This document shows positions 20,697 through 31,451 of a DNA stretch of 64,000 bases, piece after piece (the stretch's first letter is position 1; every line of letters starts with the position of its first letter). Position numbers and translations under genes: made by a program. The notes below the pieces were generated by a model, which saw only the letters and a list, made by a program, of their open reading frames with translations, made no database searches and was not told where the DNA came from. The DNA is from Diphasiastrum complanatum (lineage: Eukaryota; Streptophyta; Lycopodiopsida; Lycopodiales; Lycopodiaceae), in the NCBI GenBank assembly GCA_029204225.1, contig CM055114.1:19929049-19993048 (forward strand), given 5' to 3'.

Positions 20697-20726
20697 TGTG
20701 AGAAATATCAACTAGTTTAGTCACGT
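20697..20726 (+). mobile_element. Copia LTR start, fourth copy
   Basis: TGTGAGAAATATCAACTAG begins after the PPT but breaks into the cassette sequence at about 20727. Confidence 0.55.
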
Positions 20727-22648
20727 TTATTCCTTTATGATCATGCCCTTCCATTCTTGCATGGGTGGTTGTGGAATTAGATTAGTTTCTTGCTTTCTTT
20801 CTTTATGCATTGTGGATTAGAGTGAATTAGCTATCTTGCATTGTGGAATAGTGTAGAATTAGCATTCAAGTAAACTAAATAGGCTGAATATGTGGCATAG
20901 ATCTTGCATATTCTCTTACTTTTCAGTTCTTGATGTGCTTGGGCTATCCAAGAATCAAGAAATGAGTGTTTCATGATCCTTGAACATTCATAATGTTGTC
21001 TTTAGCTTCTGGATAAAAACTATACTACAACGCTAATCTTACTGCATGGCTGAATGATAACCAAGACTTTGATTGCCAAGAATGACCCATAAGAGTCTGG
21101 TAACAGACAGTAAGTAAATGCCAAACCAGCAACGTGCCAAGTCGTATTGAATCTACACAGAGAATAAAACCTCACTAATGAGGAATCAATGAACATCACA
21201 ACAAAAGCATACATAAAAAATGGAAAAAATATATGAGCTGTGTCACTTTTACATGAAAATGAAATACAACAAAACAAGGATGGATATGAAGTTCTCTACA
21301 TCTCCCCTGGCTGAGACTTGAATCTGAAACCGTTGAAAAAGAGGTGCAACCAACTGTGTGAAGTTTACAGTTTGCAAAATTTTGATGGAGTTAATGAGAT
21401 TTATGAGATTGGCAACCATTATCGAAACATGAATATCTTTTCCACCTATGATTTTATGTAGCATGCCTTGGCATATGCACAATTCATGATGGTTAGAACA
21501 TGAGTTGATAATTTTGTGGACTTTACATCTGATTCCTTTTCACTAGGACTTCACACTTGGGATTGTTGAGTGGTAGAATATGAGGCATCATCTTCAAGCT
21601 TGACACACTTGATCACTCCTTATGTTTAAAATAAGGATACCAAACACTACCCTTGACTGAATATGAAGACATATAATTGAAAGAAACATCAACGAGAACA
21701 TCATTTGCATTAGATACATGGATTTTACCTTGTGTGTGTGTGTGTGTGTGTGTGACATGTTATGGAGTATGATCAAAATTCATCCATAATAGTTTTTTGT
21801 TATCAATTGGTTGTCTAATGGTGATTTTCAAGAGTCTTAAAACACTATTAGATAGAGCTAAACAATATTCAAATACGTTGTCGTGTTTTACAGCTATAAA
21901 CTTGGAGCTAATATATTATATTTGCTATATATGAACATTTATTGAAAACCACATGTAGAAAATTACTTATTTGTTGTTCAAGTATAACTATCATCTTGAG
22001 CGGATTTATGAGCTAGTCATCATTCTATTGTAACTTTTGTATATATTGTTTATATTTCTTAAAGTGATGCCCTTCAATCTATTGGAAAGAGGTGATGAGA
22101 TGAGAGAATGCGAAATGACAAGCCGAAGGAGGTAAAGGACTTTTCGAGCACAGCAAAATGAACGTTCTTTCCTATGCATGACCACGTCTATTAATATTGA
22201 ACAAAAGTAGTGATAGAAGTCACGTTCAGTCATTTAGCAACTAGCTTTGAGAAGGCCATAAGCTAAAGTGATTACATAGCCAAACAATGAAGTATTGAAT
22301 TATCAGAAAAAACAGTAAGAGATTATCAGTTACAAATAATCACAAAGATGCATACATTTTGACATAATACTGAATGGAATAAAGGATAGATTTATTCAGT
22401 AAAAGAAACAAATCAGATGCTAATGAGCACAAGATAATTGCGAATCAAAACTATCTCTGAGTAAATGAAACCCTATCTGAAGCACTTCTGCTACTAAGCA
22501 ATAAGCGCAATAGCAATACTCTAAATCAACTCTAAAGAAATGAGCTAGAATGCTCAAGAGTGTTCAAGATTGAAAGCTTCAGAGAGTTGCTTCAGTACAT
22601 TGTTCAATAACTTGAAAAGTAATAGAAGTATGATCAGCTATTTATACT
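20727..22648. repeat. Cassette D2 with truncated copia LTR
   Basis: Direct repeat of 9128-11260, lacking about 220 bp equivalent to 9404-9625. Contains the exon-like island (minus strand 21043-21152), the tRNA-like motif (21294-21371), (GT)n (21731-21754) and a minus-strand LTR part (22075-22648). It stops at the 1844 bp deletion junction. Confidence 0.8.
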
Positions 22649-22650
22649 GA
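22647..22650. other. Junction of an 1844 bp deletion private to A relative to B
   Basis: Left flank equals B up to 49492 and right flank equals B from 51336, with one shared T. Missing are the rest of the LTR, an RNase H, a leader and the 785 bp segment 50552-51336. Insertion in B is less likely because the B sequence is a proper continuation of the LTR and RNase H. Confidence 0.8.
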
Positions 22651-23475
22651 AGCTCAATTTAAAAAAAAAAAAAATCTGGCGGAAACAAAAATAAATGTTC
22701 TGCTAGGGAAAATATGAGTTCATTTTTGTAAGATTAGCTCATTATCAGAACAACGATAGTGCAGAAGGAAAACCAAATTCGGTACACATTTATATTTGAA
22801 TCTCTGAAGAAGCTTAGGCAAGAAAAAAACTTGAACACACATTTTTTTTAAAATCTCTAATGAAGCTCAGGTCAAAAGAAGATTCAGTATGTCAATCTTT
22901 TCTAATCTCAGCAACGAAGCTCAAACCCCATAAAAACCACCTAAAAAAAATCAAATCGTTCCTGACATGGTTTCATACTGCAGAACCACAAGGTTTTGGA
23001 ACGATGGAGCAAGATTTAAATGTGTTAGCTAGCTCTCATCGTGTACACGGCACCATGGCATTGCATGTTAGGGTTGCATGTATAAACGAAGACTCCCAAC
23101 ACCATTCTGGACTATTACTTACTTGGCCATGCCCAGTGGCCATATTGTATGTGGACTCCTTTGCCATGATCCTTGCAATAAGTCGTACACTATAGTTCTC
23201 GATGTGTTGGAGTTCCTAAATTCATGCCACCTCAATACTATGTAATCCTCAAAGCCTGTTGCCCACCACCAACAATCCACCTCTGCGATAAATCATCAGC
23301 GAAAGAGAAAGATTTTAGCGTTATACGATAAACTAGTAAGTAATGAGCACATATAAGAACAACATAAGTTAGCATTTGCTGATGAGCAATTATCGACTTT
23401 TTCTATGGAAACGTGGAGAGAGAAGTTGCGGTTCAAAAATCTACTTGAACAAAGCAGTCATAAAAGAATAGACGT
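22651..23475. other. Stretch between the junction and the F-box relic
   Basis: Begins near an A14 run (22661-22674). The plus-strand 111-codon frame (22860-23195) has no recognised domain. The minus strand may hold more of the kelch pseudogene (SWQRSPHTIWPLG-like residues near 23150), but this is weak. Confidence 0.3.
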
Positions 23476-24010
23476 CTAACACCCACTAGGATTATTTACG
23501 TCAAAGTTAACGTCCGAGAAGACATCCGCAATAAGTTGGTGAGGAATGGTGGCAACCAGCTCCTTCCACTCTGCAGTCGAGTCTATGTTCACCTCCCATA
23601 TTGCAATGTCAGAAATAGTACAACCACAAGACAGAACCATAAAGAGACGACCTCTAATACCCACCAGAACGCGTTTGACTGTTATAATTCCTTTCCCTTT
23701 TGGTTTTAGTTCGATCTTATATTGCATTGTCCACATTGAATGTATGCTATTTTCACTCCAAACACCATCTTCAATATTTTACGCCATCATCGTATCAAGG
23801 CGGAGATCAAGCATGGCATACATAACCTTGCCACAAACAATTGTTCGTCGATGCATGGAGTCCATAAGCTATAACTTTACGCTTCCACTTTCATTCCAAC
23901 GGTTAGATATTGACTCAACACATGCATCGTGGCTACATATCCCATCTCGTCTCTAAACTGCCCTCTTACCACAATAACCTTGTACGTCTTGGTGAGTTTG
24001 TCCACCACTA
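23476..24010 (-). pseudogene. F-box/kelch-repeat protein fragment, pseudogene
   Basis: Minus-strand frames read, in order, VVDKLTKTYKVIVV, a frameshift, SHDACVESISNRWNESG, a stop, MDSMHRRTIVCGKVMYAMLDL, a stop, NIEDGVWSE, then KGIITVKRVLVGIRGRLFMVLS, IAIWEV and EWKELVATIPHQL. This succession (a V-D-x-x-T-x-x-Y-K start, M-H-R-R-T-V-x-C-G-K, W-E-v and E-W-K-E) is typical of the C-terminal half of plant F-box/kelch proteins, which select substrates for SCF ubiquitin ligases. The F-box is missing. The longest piece is 86 codons (23476-23736). B has the same fragment with the same defects, so it was broken before duplication. Confidence 0.65.
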
Positions 24011-24560
24011 ATCTCTGCAGAGAGAACCTTCTACAAAGAGAACCATCTAGGGAGAGAAGGAGAACATTCTAGAGAGAGAGAGATATATAAAAGAGCAACC
24101 TGATAGAGACGGGGCCGTGAGAGGAGCGTAGTTTTTTTAAATTTTTTAGGATTGTTTTAGGGTTAGAACAAAAAATAGCAATAATGTGAGTTGAGAGAGA
24201 GAATGTTAGCATTGATGGAAAAAATGCGTTTCTTGCATTTTCATTGGGCCACGTGTGCCCTAAGTCTTCAATGACAGGCAGTTGAAGGGCACAGCTGAAG
24301 GGCGATGGACAGTTTTTTGGAACTTTTCAGAAAAGAGTAGAAAGAGGAAAATGTAGAACTTTTGTAGAGAGAGAAGGATATATATATGCGTGGAGAAAGA
24401 GAGCGCATAGGAGCCAGTGTGACGAGGGTGAGGGAAAGGATTTTTCAAAAAATTAGGGCTTTTCATAGGGGTAAACTTTTTTTAGGGCTTTAGAATGAAA
24501 AATAGCGATAATGTGAGTTGAGAGAGAGAGAGAGAGTGAGAGAGAGAGAGAGAAATCACA
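24011..24560. repeat. GA-rich region with a degenerate internal duplication
   Basis: A block ending AATGTGAGTTGAGAGAGAG occurs near 24185-24205 and again near 24508-24530, about 325 bp apart; both follow a T-rich run and an AGGGTT or AGGGCTT motif. The second copy continues into a (GA)n microsatellite (24517-24553). On the minus strand this pyrimidine-rich DNA precedes the kelch fragment and could be its former 5' region. Confidence 0.55.
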
Positions 24561-24802
24561 CTGCTCATATCAACCACTGTCAGATTCCTTATACACCAAA
24601 ATTATCGCAAATCCTGCTAACATGTATGCCCCCCCCTCAATATGCTTATGCTTACTGTAAGCTTGTCTAAAATTGAGCAAAATCCCCATAGTATTTTTCC
24701 ACATTTCAAAGTAGCCTAAATTAATGCAATTGATTTCATAGAGATTGTGCTCTATTTGCCTCCCAAAAACTATCTATCCTAATGCAGAGGATTTACACAT
24801 GC
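24561..24802. other. Short unassigned segment
   Basis: Contains a C8 run (24630-24637). Nothing else was recognised. Confidence 0.3.
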
Positions 24803-25020
24803 TTAAGCGATAACCTTGATCCTGTGGAGGAAAAATTCTGACATTACCACTACAAGAAACTCTGGCTCCATAAATTCAAAACATGACTCCAACGCATTGC
24901 AATATGCCTCTTCAGTTATTATCATCCAACTGCCCCGAACTATTGTACATAAAGCTCCATTCTCACCAACACCAAGATTAACAATAAACTCCTTTGCCGC
25001 ATCTACTACCTTGGTAGACT
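24803..25020 (-). pseudogene. Unidentified minus-strand coding-like segment
   Basis: A stop-free stretch of 72 codons without ATG at its start, ending in TAA at 24803. It reads as ordinary protein (VVDAAKEFIVNLGVG, ALCTIVRGSWMII, ALESCFEFMEPEFLVVV). The frame is closed upstream by a TAG, while another frame beyond it gives GDSILFSKDGIVAFSG, so a frameshifted gene fragment is plausible. The plus-strand open frame at the same place looks like its antisense shadow. I cannot name the family. Confidence 0.35.
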
Positions 25021-25975
25021 AAAGAACCGCTAAATGCTACAATCCCATCTTTGCTAAATAAGATAGAATCACCACGACATTAACTTCTGGTTGTCAAATG
25101 AAATCAAAACCCTTCGTCATGTGTGGCATAGCGAACCATTGTCGATTCACGGAAGCACAAGAAAATAGAATGCTAAGAATTGCGAATAGAAAACAAGAAT
25201 CTAGAACATACTTTGCAAAGTGCAAAACTCTCACGCAAAAAACCTTTTAGTTCATTCTTAACCCTACACACACTAAAATGAATAATAGCACAACACCAAA
25301 TGTATGACACGTGTACTCCACCGCTTACAAAAAAAAAAACACAACTCTCAAAAAGAAATCATGTAGAACTGTCACTAAGTGCGTGAAAAAGAGAATTGCA
25401 TGACATCTTAACATAGCCACAAATTACAGTACTGATATCAAACTGACCACAACACACCTAATATACATAGACCACAAACTCTGTAAGATCATGAAACACC
25501 ACGGAACTCTATAAGACCATGAAATGCTATTTAATATTTATATGTAAATGTCGTAAGCCGCAAAATTCCATTAATTTCAGAATGCCATAAGCTACAAGAT
25601 GCCAAAAGCCACAAAAAGTCGTAACTAGTAAAACAAAAACCTGACTATCAACCAAACTACATAACTAGAACAACAAAACACCTCGTAAATCCACGACAAA
25701 CCATAATGGTCTTAAAATATTAACACCAAGACTCATTAAAGCGTATCTCCAACAATATCCTTTAACCAAACATAATTCTCAATACATCACCCACTAAAAT
25801 TGTAAACAATAACAATCCTCCAACCAACACCAACAAAATGCTAACATCAAACAATGAGTAACTCAGCTAATGGAGAGGGTTTTTTTCGACTTATATTCAA
25901 TTTGGCCTGGGATGCAAAGGGACTTGTTGTGATAGAAGACAAATTACAAAGTTTGGCGACATCGAAACTTTAGGC
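25021..25975. other. Unassigned stretch upstream of the gypsy LTR
   Basis: AT-rich, with no long frame and no domain. The sequence next to the LTR (GTTTGGCGACATCGA) is not a polypurine tract. Confidence 0.3.
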
Positions 25976-26558
25976 GTTTTTGCGGGACTTTTAATGTCGC
26001 AGGGCCTAAATATCAAGTTAGTGAATAAAGTTGGGTTTCCCTCCAATTTGGATGGTTCCCACTCTTTTTTAGATTTGAATAATTAGGGAGGTAGAAATGG
26101 ACCAATAGGATTCAGAGGCCAGTGTCCTCCTCTCCACTATAAAAAGGGACCAACTCGAGTTCCTACACATGTTTTATTTTTTCATTTCAATAAAGCAGAT
26201 TGGTTCTCTTGTGAATGGATTGATGAATGTCTTTGCTCTCTATCACTTTTCCTCCATCTCTCATGCTTTATTTGTGTTTTGCTAATTGTTGTATTTGATT
26301 GTTATTGGGATTGCATGTTTTTATACTTTCTATGAGGGAGAAAGGAAGATAGAGAAAGTGTAAGCCTTCTTGTTATGGATCTAGTGTTAGTGGATGTAGT
26401 GTTAATGCTTAGGGTTTAGGGTTTAGGGTTAGATGTGAATCTGACTATACTATCGCTCTCATGGGAACGAATCTATGCGTGACAACTAACTTCATCTCTT
26501 TGATGTTAGATTGATTAGATCTTGGGTTGATGTTAGGCAAGGAAAGAAACCGACTACA
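25976..26558 (+). mobile_element. Gypsy 5' LTR, 5' end deleted
   Basis: About 583 bp matching 54677-55359 but lacking its first roughly 98 bp. TATAAAAAG at 26138-26146 and AATAAAG at 26189-26195 mark a promoter and poly(A) signal spaced as in an LTR R region. It ends ACA five bases before the PBS at 26563. Confidence 0.75.
26409..26432 (+). repeat. Telomere-type TTTAGGG run in the LTR
   Basis: About three units of the plant telomere repeat replace AATAGATGTTAGAG-like sequence found in A and C at this position. It is unit B specific and too short to be a telomere. Confidence 0.8.
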
Positions 26559-26562
26559 ATTT

Positions 26563-26580
26563 TGGTGTCGTTGTCGGGGA
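26563..26580 (+). other. Gypsy primer binding site, unit B
   Basis: Identical to the site at 189-206, with the same three C to T-type differences from the tRNA-Asp PBS. Confidence 0.8.
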
Positions 26581-27763
26581 GCTATGCAAATTTTTCAGTT
26601 TGCAGTATGTTTGTTAGATGGTTAGCTTGCAGTAGGCATCTTGTCATTGCATGAATAATGTTAGATCTATATTTAGGGTTAGTTTTGGAGTGATTTTGCT
26701 TGATTTGAGTGGATTTGCTTGTTTGAAATCTAATTTGATTATGTAACAGGGAAAGCTATTCAGATCACGAATCTTAAGATCCATTTGGATCTGAGATATC
26801 AGAAAAAACAACAAAAATCGGTCAAATCTGCCAGATTTTAGCCAAGAGGAGATAAAAATCGCCATCAGAGCTGATAACTTTTGCCCTCTTTCTGAAAAAC
26901 CTTCACCGAGTTGCAGACACCTTCGGTTTGATCACAGAACCTTCAGTTTGAAGGGAAAACAATCCTTCTTAGCAAATTTTTGGAAATATCAAAAAACACC
27001 AAAAAATCATCAAAACCCTAAAAAATACAGAAAAAGAACCTTTGTCCGATTCACTGTGCATAGGTGTGATTTAGATCTATCTACTGCCAGGTCAGCGAAG
27101 AACAATATCAGAAGTAGAAAGTTTTCTCAGAGGATCAGTTGTCATATTATCATATTTTTGCCAAAAAAATCCCCTTTTTGCAAAAATACCAGTATTACAC
27201 TTGATTTTTTGCCAAAATCGTTACCAAAATTCTAGAACATTCTATTTATAATAAAATACTATATTTGAGTTCAGCAAACATTCTTCCTATGTACATCATA
27301 GAAAATCTTCATTTTTACCCTCGCCAAACTACATAAACTGTGTTTTTGTATGCCAAAAACCTTCGTCGAGTTTACCCTAGCTTTATCTATGTCAGATTTT
27401 GATTTTGAGAGTTCTACGAAGGTTATTTCCGTAGAAATTGTCAAAAAAACCTGATCAGAGAGTTTTTCTCAAAAATAGCACTGTTGAACCTTCGCCTAGG
27501 GAACCTTTGCCAATTCTATTTTTAGGTTCTGACTTTCCAGATCAAGTCTATCAAATTTTGGGTCAAATATGATACAGTCTGATTTTAATTCAGAGAAATT
27601 TTTCATTTTTGAGAAGTATCGATTGATTGAATTTTTAAATCTTTTTCATGATATAGAAATCTAATTCTTCAAAAGTGGAATAGATCTAGCAGATCTGATC
27701 TGAGACAGTTTTGATTGAAAATCTAGATCCAATATCATTGTCTGCTTGATTCATTCTATAAAG
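26581..27763 (+). other. Gypsy leader, unit B
   Basis: Counterpart of 207-1387. One CCGAGTCAACCTTTG-type repeat unit (15 bp) is missing relative to A. Confidence 0.55.
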
Positions 27764-28517
27764 ATGGCTGCCCTTGGAGGTGCTCCTCAGGAAGTCAATC
27801 CCATCATTGTTAGAAGAGCACCTCATTTGGATCTACCCAAATACAATGGATTAACAGATCTAGTTAGATTTCCTCATATCTATTCTGAATCTTGTGAAGT
27901 CTATGGCGAAATTTTTCCCCAAGACAAACTTAAGCTTTTTCCTATGGCCTTCATAGGCGCAGCACAAGATTGGTATTATAATCAGATGAAATTGAGCGTA
28001 CAGTTTGGGAGATTGTTAAAAGAACCCTTATCACACGGTTCAAACCTCAAAAGTTTATGGAAGACCCTTTCCTACTTTTAAGTAAAATTAAAATGAGAAA
28101 GCGGGAAATGGTTTGAGATTACATTAAACGGGTAAAATGCCTCAGATCTGAGTGCGAACCTGAGCTGATTAACGAAAATGCCATGATTATGTAGTTTTTG
28201 TCAAGTTTACCTAAAAGGATCAGATGTGAGCTGAAACACCATAATGAGTACGCAATGTTGCAGAAAGCTATGGATGATGCAATTCGGGAGGAGGATGAAC
28301 ATTCAGATGATGAGCCGAATATAAGTATGTTGTCTTATACAGCAGGGCAGACCACTATGACATCCACCACTATTGCACCAACGAATGTCAATGCTACTGT
28401 AGAAATGATGCTCATTGAGTTCGAGAAACTCGGGAAGAACCAGCAAAAACAAATGAAAAAGTTGCAGTCGCAATTTGATGAGAAGATCAAAGCATTGGAA
28501 GATTTCCATGGACAAGC

Positions 28518-28853
28518 GAACAAGGAACCTGAGAAGTTTTCAAAGACTTTTCCTACCAGGGAAAATGTTTGGTGTTCTATTTGTATATGGGGAGATCACA
28601 CAGTGAATGAATGTCCTCAATTGAAAAAATGAATGGAAATCATTGTATGCCATTTGTGTAATTCGCCTAATCATGAGATTGCTTTTTGCAATCCTTGGAT
28701 AATTCAGCAACGGTATGCCCACATGGGATACCGAGAACCACAGTATAGAGGAAATCCAGCAGCCAGACCTCGACAATCTGCTCTTGGATACCCGGAACGT
28801 TTAGCCTTACCTGCCCCACCAAAGCACCTCTCCTCTTGCCAATTTGATGGAAC
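28518..28853 (+). repeat. Internal gag duplication, copy 1
   Basis: About 335 bp from GAACAAGGAACCTGAG through two zinc knuckles to CCAATTTGATGGAA. It is repeated in direct orientation at 29662-30010. Copy 1 lacks two bases in a CTCCT tract relative to copy 2, which explains the local frameshift. Confidence 0.85.
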
Positions 28854-29661
28854 GAGAACCATACAGAAGTGCAGAGCAATGGAACTATGGTAATGATACA
28901 AAAAGTGGATCTTCAGAGCACCACTTGGATGCTTTGCATGTGGAGAAAATCACAAAGTTGCAGAATGTCCAAATAAAAAAAAAATTTATACCATTATGTC
29001 ATGACTGTGGTTATGGGCATTGCTATAAAGATTGTCCAGCAAGACCAAGCCACCACCGACTACAGCTCCTGTAAATTTGATAACAATCAAGCGAAGACTA
29101 GTAGCTCATAATAAACCAAGTGTACCCTTGATGGTGGTCACCAGAGCACAAAAGCAAAAAGAACCAATAGCGGATCCAGTACCTACTGCTTCTATACCAT
29201 TAACTGATATACCAACAGCATCTGGAGTCTATCCAAATCTTCATGTAGAAAAAAGAAGATATCAGGATATGAGGCAATAGATTAAACATCTGCAAGAAGA
29301 AGAGGAGCTTGAAGCTGCTAAAGCAACAACCGAAGTTCGTTCTTCACCATTGCAGCCACCAAGAAATTCACGTACAGATATGAATGATCAGTTACCTGAT
29401 TTTGATCATGAATTTGAAGCCTGTACTAAGAAATTAGAAATTTGCTCTAATGCATCATCATGAAGAACCCTTCAAGATGACTGAACCAGAAGCACCGCAA
29501 ACAGAACTGCTCATGAATATTTTATCTAGTAAGATCACTATTTTATTGGGAGAGTTCCTGAAGTTGGTGCCAAAAGCAAAAGAAGTCTTAGCGCAAAATT
29601 TAGCTCAAGCAAAACCAGGAGTCCATCAGGAACCACTTTTTTGTGCTGGTTTTGAAGAATC

Positions 29662-30010
29662 TAATCCCAAGAACAAGGAACCTGAGAAGTTTGCAGACTT
29701 TTCCTACCAGGGAAAATGTCTGGTGTTCTATTTGTATAGGTGATCACACAGTGAATGAGTGTCCTCAGTTGAAAAAATGAATGGAAATCAGTGTATGCCA
29801 TTTGTGTAACTCGTCTGATCATGAGACTGTTTTTTGCAACTTCAATCCTCGGATAATTCAGCAACGGTATGCGCAAATGGGATACTGAGAACCATAGTAT
29901 GGAGGAAATCTAGCAGCTAGACCTCGACAATCTGTTCTTGGATACCCGGAACGTTTAGCCTTACCTGCCCCACCAAAGCACCTCGCTCCTCCTGCCAATT
30001 TGATGGAAGA
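29662..30010 (+). repeat. Internal gag duplication, copy 2
   Basis: Second copy of the double-knuckle region, about 1.15 kb downstream of copy 1. It has its own indels (loss in the first knuckle, a 6 bp gain giving FNPR in place of PW). Confidence 0.85.
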
Positions 30011-30122
30011 TTTCACCACCACACTCTCTGATACTACTGCTAGGGTTCCAGAACTGTTGCTGGTGTCAACAACAAAGGAACAGCAATTGGAAGACTACTT
30101 TATGCATGCTAGAATTTAGAAA

Positions 30123-30633
30123 TGCACACAAATTTGATCATAAACATTTAGATATGACTTAGGACTCTCCATGTCCGTACAACATCAATACAGTACAATA
30201 ATTCACACGTGTGAAAGCTAAATCAACCATAAAATCAACATTCTACACATAGAAACTCAAGATATCACATCAAATGGACATAGAAACACAAGAGATGAAT
30301 TTTCTACAACGAAAGAACTTTGATTGATTATTTTGCCATTGAAGGTACAGCTATTTATAGCTTCCAAAATATCATTTGTCCACTTGCCCCAAACTTGACC
30401 TGAATTGAAAACAACTAAATACTTCATCAAAAACCTAGAAATACTAGTCTAGATGCAATGTATCATATTTAGCCAATTAGAATGGGTCCAAAATTGACCT
30501 CATCCACTTATCTCTTTGCCAAAAATAGAACAAACACTATTAGGCCCTTATTGACAAATATGAAACTATATCTAAGTTGAGATCTCATCATTTGGCCTCC
30601 AAAAAACAACAAACTAGTTGACAATTTCTCACA
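30123..30633 (-). mobile_element. Copia 3' LTR, complete, 511 bp (minus strand)
   Basis: Starts TGTGAGAAATTG at 30633 and ends TGTGTGCA at 30123, so it has TG...CA ends. TATA-like GCTATAAATA at 30352-30361. It abuts the gypsy gag fragment on one side and the plus-strand copia RT on the other. Confidence 0.75.
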
Positions 30634-30643
30634 CTCCCTCTTC
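30634..30643 (-). other. Copia polypurine tract, unit B
   Basis: The minus strand reads GAAGAGGGAG directly before the LTR start. Confidence 0.65.
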
Positions 30644-30649
30644 AACTAG

Positions 30650-31451
30650 TTTTAGCATAGATTTAGATAGAACTCCAAGTGAGCATGATCTTTCGCATTA
30701 TATCTCAGGAATAGAAGTATTTAAAACTTATCCATTTACTCTCATTTGTCAAGAGAAGTATTCTAATTTTATTCTTCATATGGTAGATGCAAAGTCTTGT
30801 GATACACCAATGGAGTCAAATGTAAAGCTCACTATAAAAGATAATGAAACATCCTTCAAGGACATTACTCTCTATAGCAAGCTAGTTGGTTCACTCATAT
30901 ATATAACCATCACAAGACCTGATCTAAGCTATTGTGTTGGTAGATTAAGCCAATTCATGCATGATACTAGTCTGGAGCATTGGAAACTAGGCAAGAGGGT
31001 ATTGAGATACATCTTGGGAACTAATGATTTTGGAATTGTTTATGGAGGATCATAACCAGACCTGTATGGATTTTTAGATTCAGACTTTTCTAGAGATCAA
31101 ATGGATAGGAAATCCATAGGTGCACATGCTATTTTCATAATTGATGGATCTATCTCTTGGATGTCAAAAAAACAAGCTACAATCTCATTGTCATCTAGTG
31201 AGGCCGAGTACAAAGCTCTTACATCTTGCACAAAGGATATGTTATGGATCAAGAGAATGGTAATGGATTTTCACTTGTTGGATTTTTCAGAGAGTCCAAT
31301 CATCTTTTGTGGTAACCTTTCAAACCAAATATTGGCAAGGAATCTTATTTTTCATGCAAGGAGCAAGCATATTGAAGTGGCTTATCAAATTGTGGGAGAA
31401 CAAGTCATGGAAAAGGGGGTGGAGCTTCAACATGTTTATTCAGGGGAGTGA
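30650..31451 (+). pseudogene. pol: Copia RT C-terminus and RNase H, unit B arm 1
   Basis: Same order as 3110-3915, with the same TAA between RT and RNase H (after GGS). Between 31034 and 31290 it carries the arm 2 states (SISW, QATISLSSSEAEYKALTS, HLLDFSES) instead of those shared by A and C. It returns to the A/C type with FCGN at 31312. Confidence 0.85.

Larger units (their letters stand above)
1..26377. repeat. Tandem unit A of a 26-29 kb array
   Basis: The first base aligns with 26378 and 55176, so this is the first of three direct copies. The chosen boundaries follow the window edge and are arbitrary; the true duplication breakpoint cannot be seen. Unit A is shorter than B mainly because it lacks 1226 bp at 2819/2820 and 1844 bp at 22648/22649. 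It keeps about 1170 bp of copia integrase/RT (15773-16943) that B has lost. All component elements run in the same order and orientation as in B. Confidence 0.95.
27764..30118 (+). pseudogene. gag: Ty3/gypsy gag pseudogene, longest copy
   Basis: ATG at 27764. Gag core frame to 28081; next frame 28198-28632 with the first knuckle, then a TGA (28630-28632) and knuckle 2 in 28633-28893. A 57 bp deletion near 28914 removes the Gln-rich linker before knuckles 3 and 4. Beyond the point where A is deleted, frames carry MVVTRAQKQKEPIAD, the gag-protease linker LLMNILSSKI, LGEFLKLVPKAKEVL, and a second, decayed copy of knuckles 1 and 2 (29662-30010). It ends at MHARI near 30118, where a copia LTR begins. 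No protease motif or pol is present. Confidence 0.85.

Noticed and set aside
23546-23956. 136-codon plus-strand open frame
   Set aside because: It lies antisense to the F-box/kelch fragment, which explains the region better.
24816-25022. 68-codon plus-strand frame
   Set aside because: Composition suggests the shadow of the minus-strand coding-like segment at 24803-25020.
26409-26432. Interstitial telomere site
   Set aside because: Only about three units, inside an LTR and restricted to unit B.
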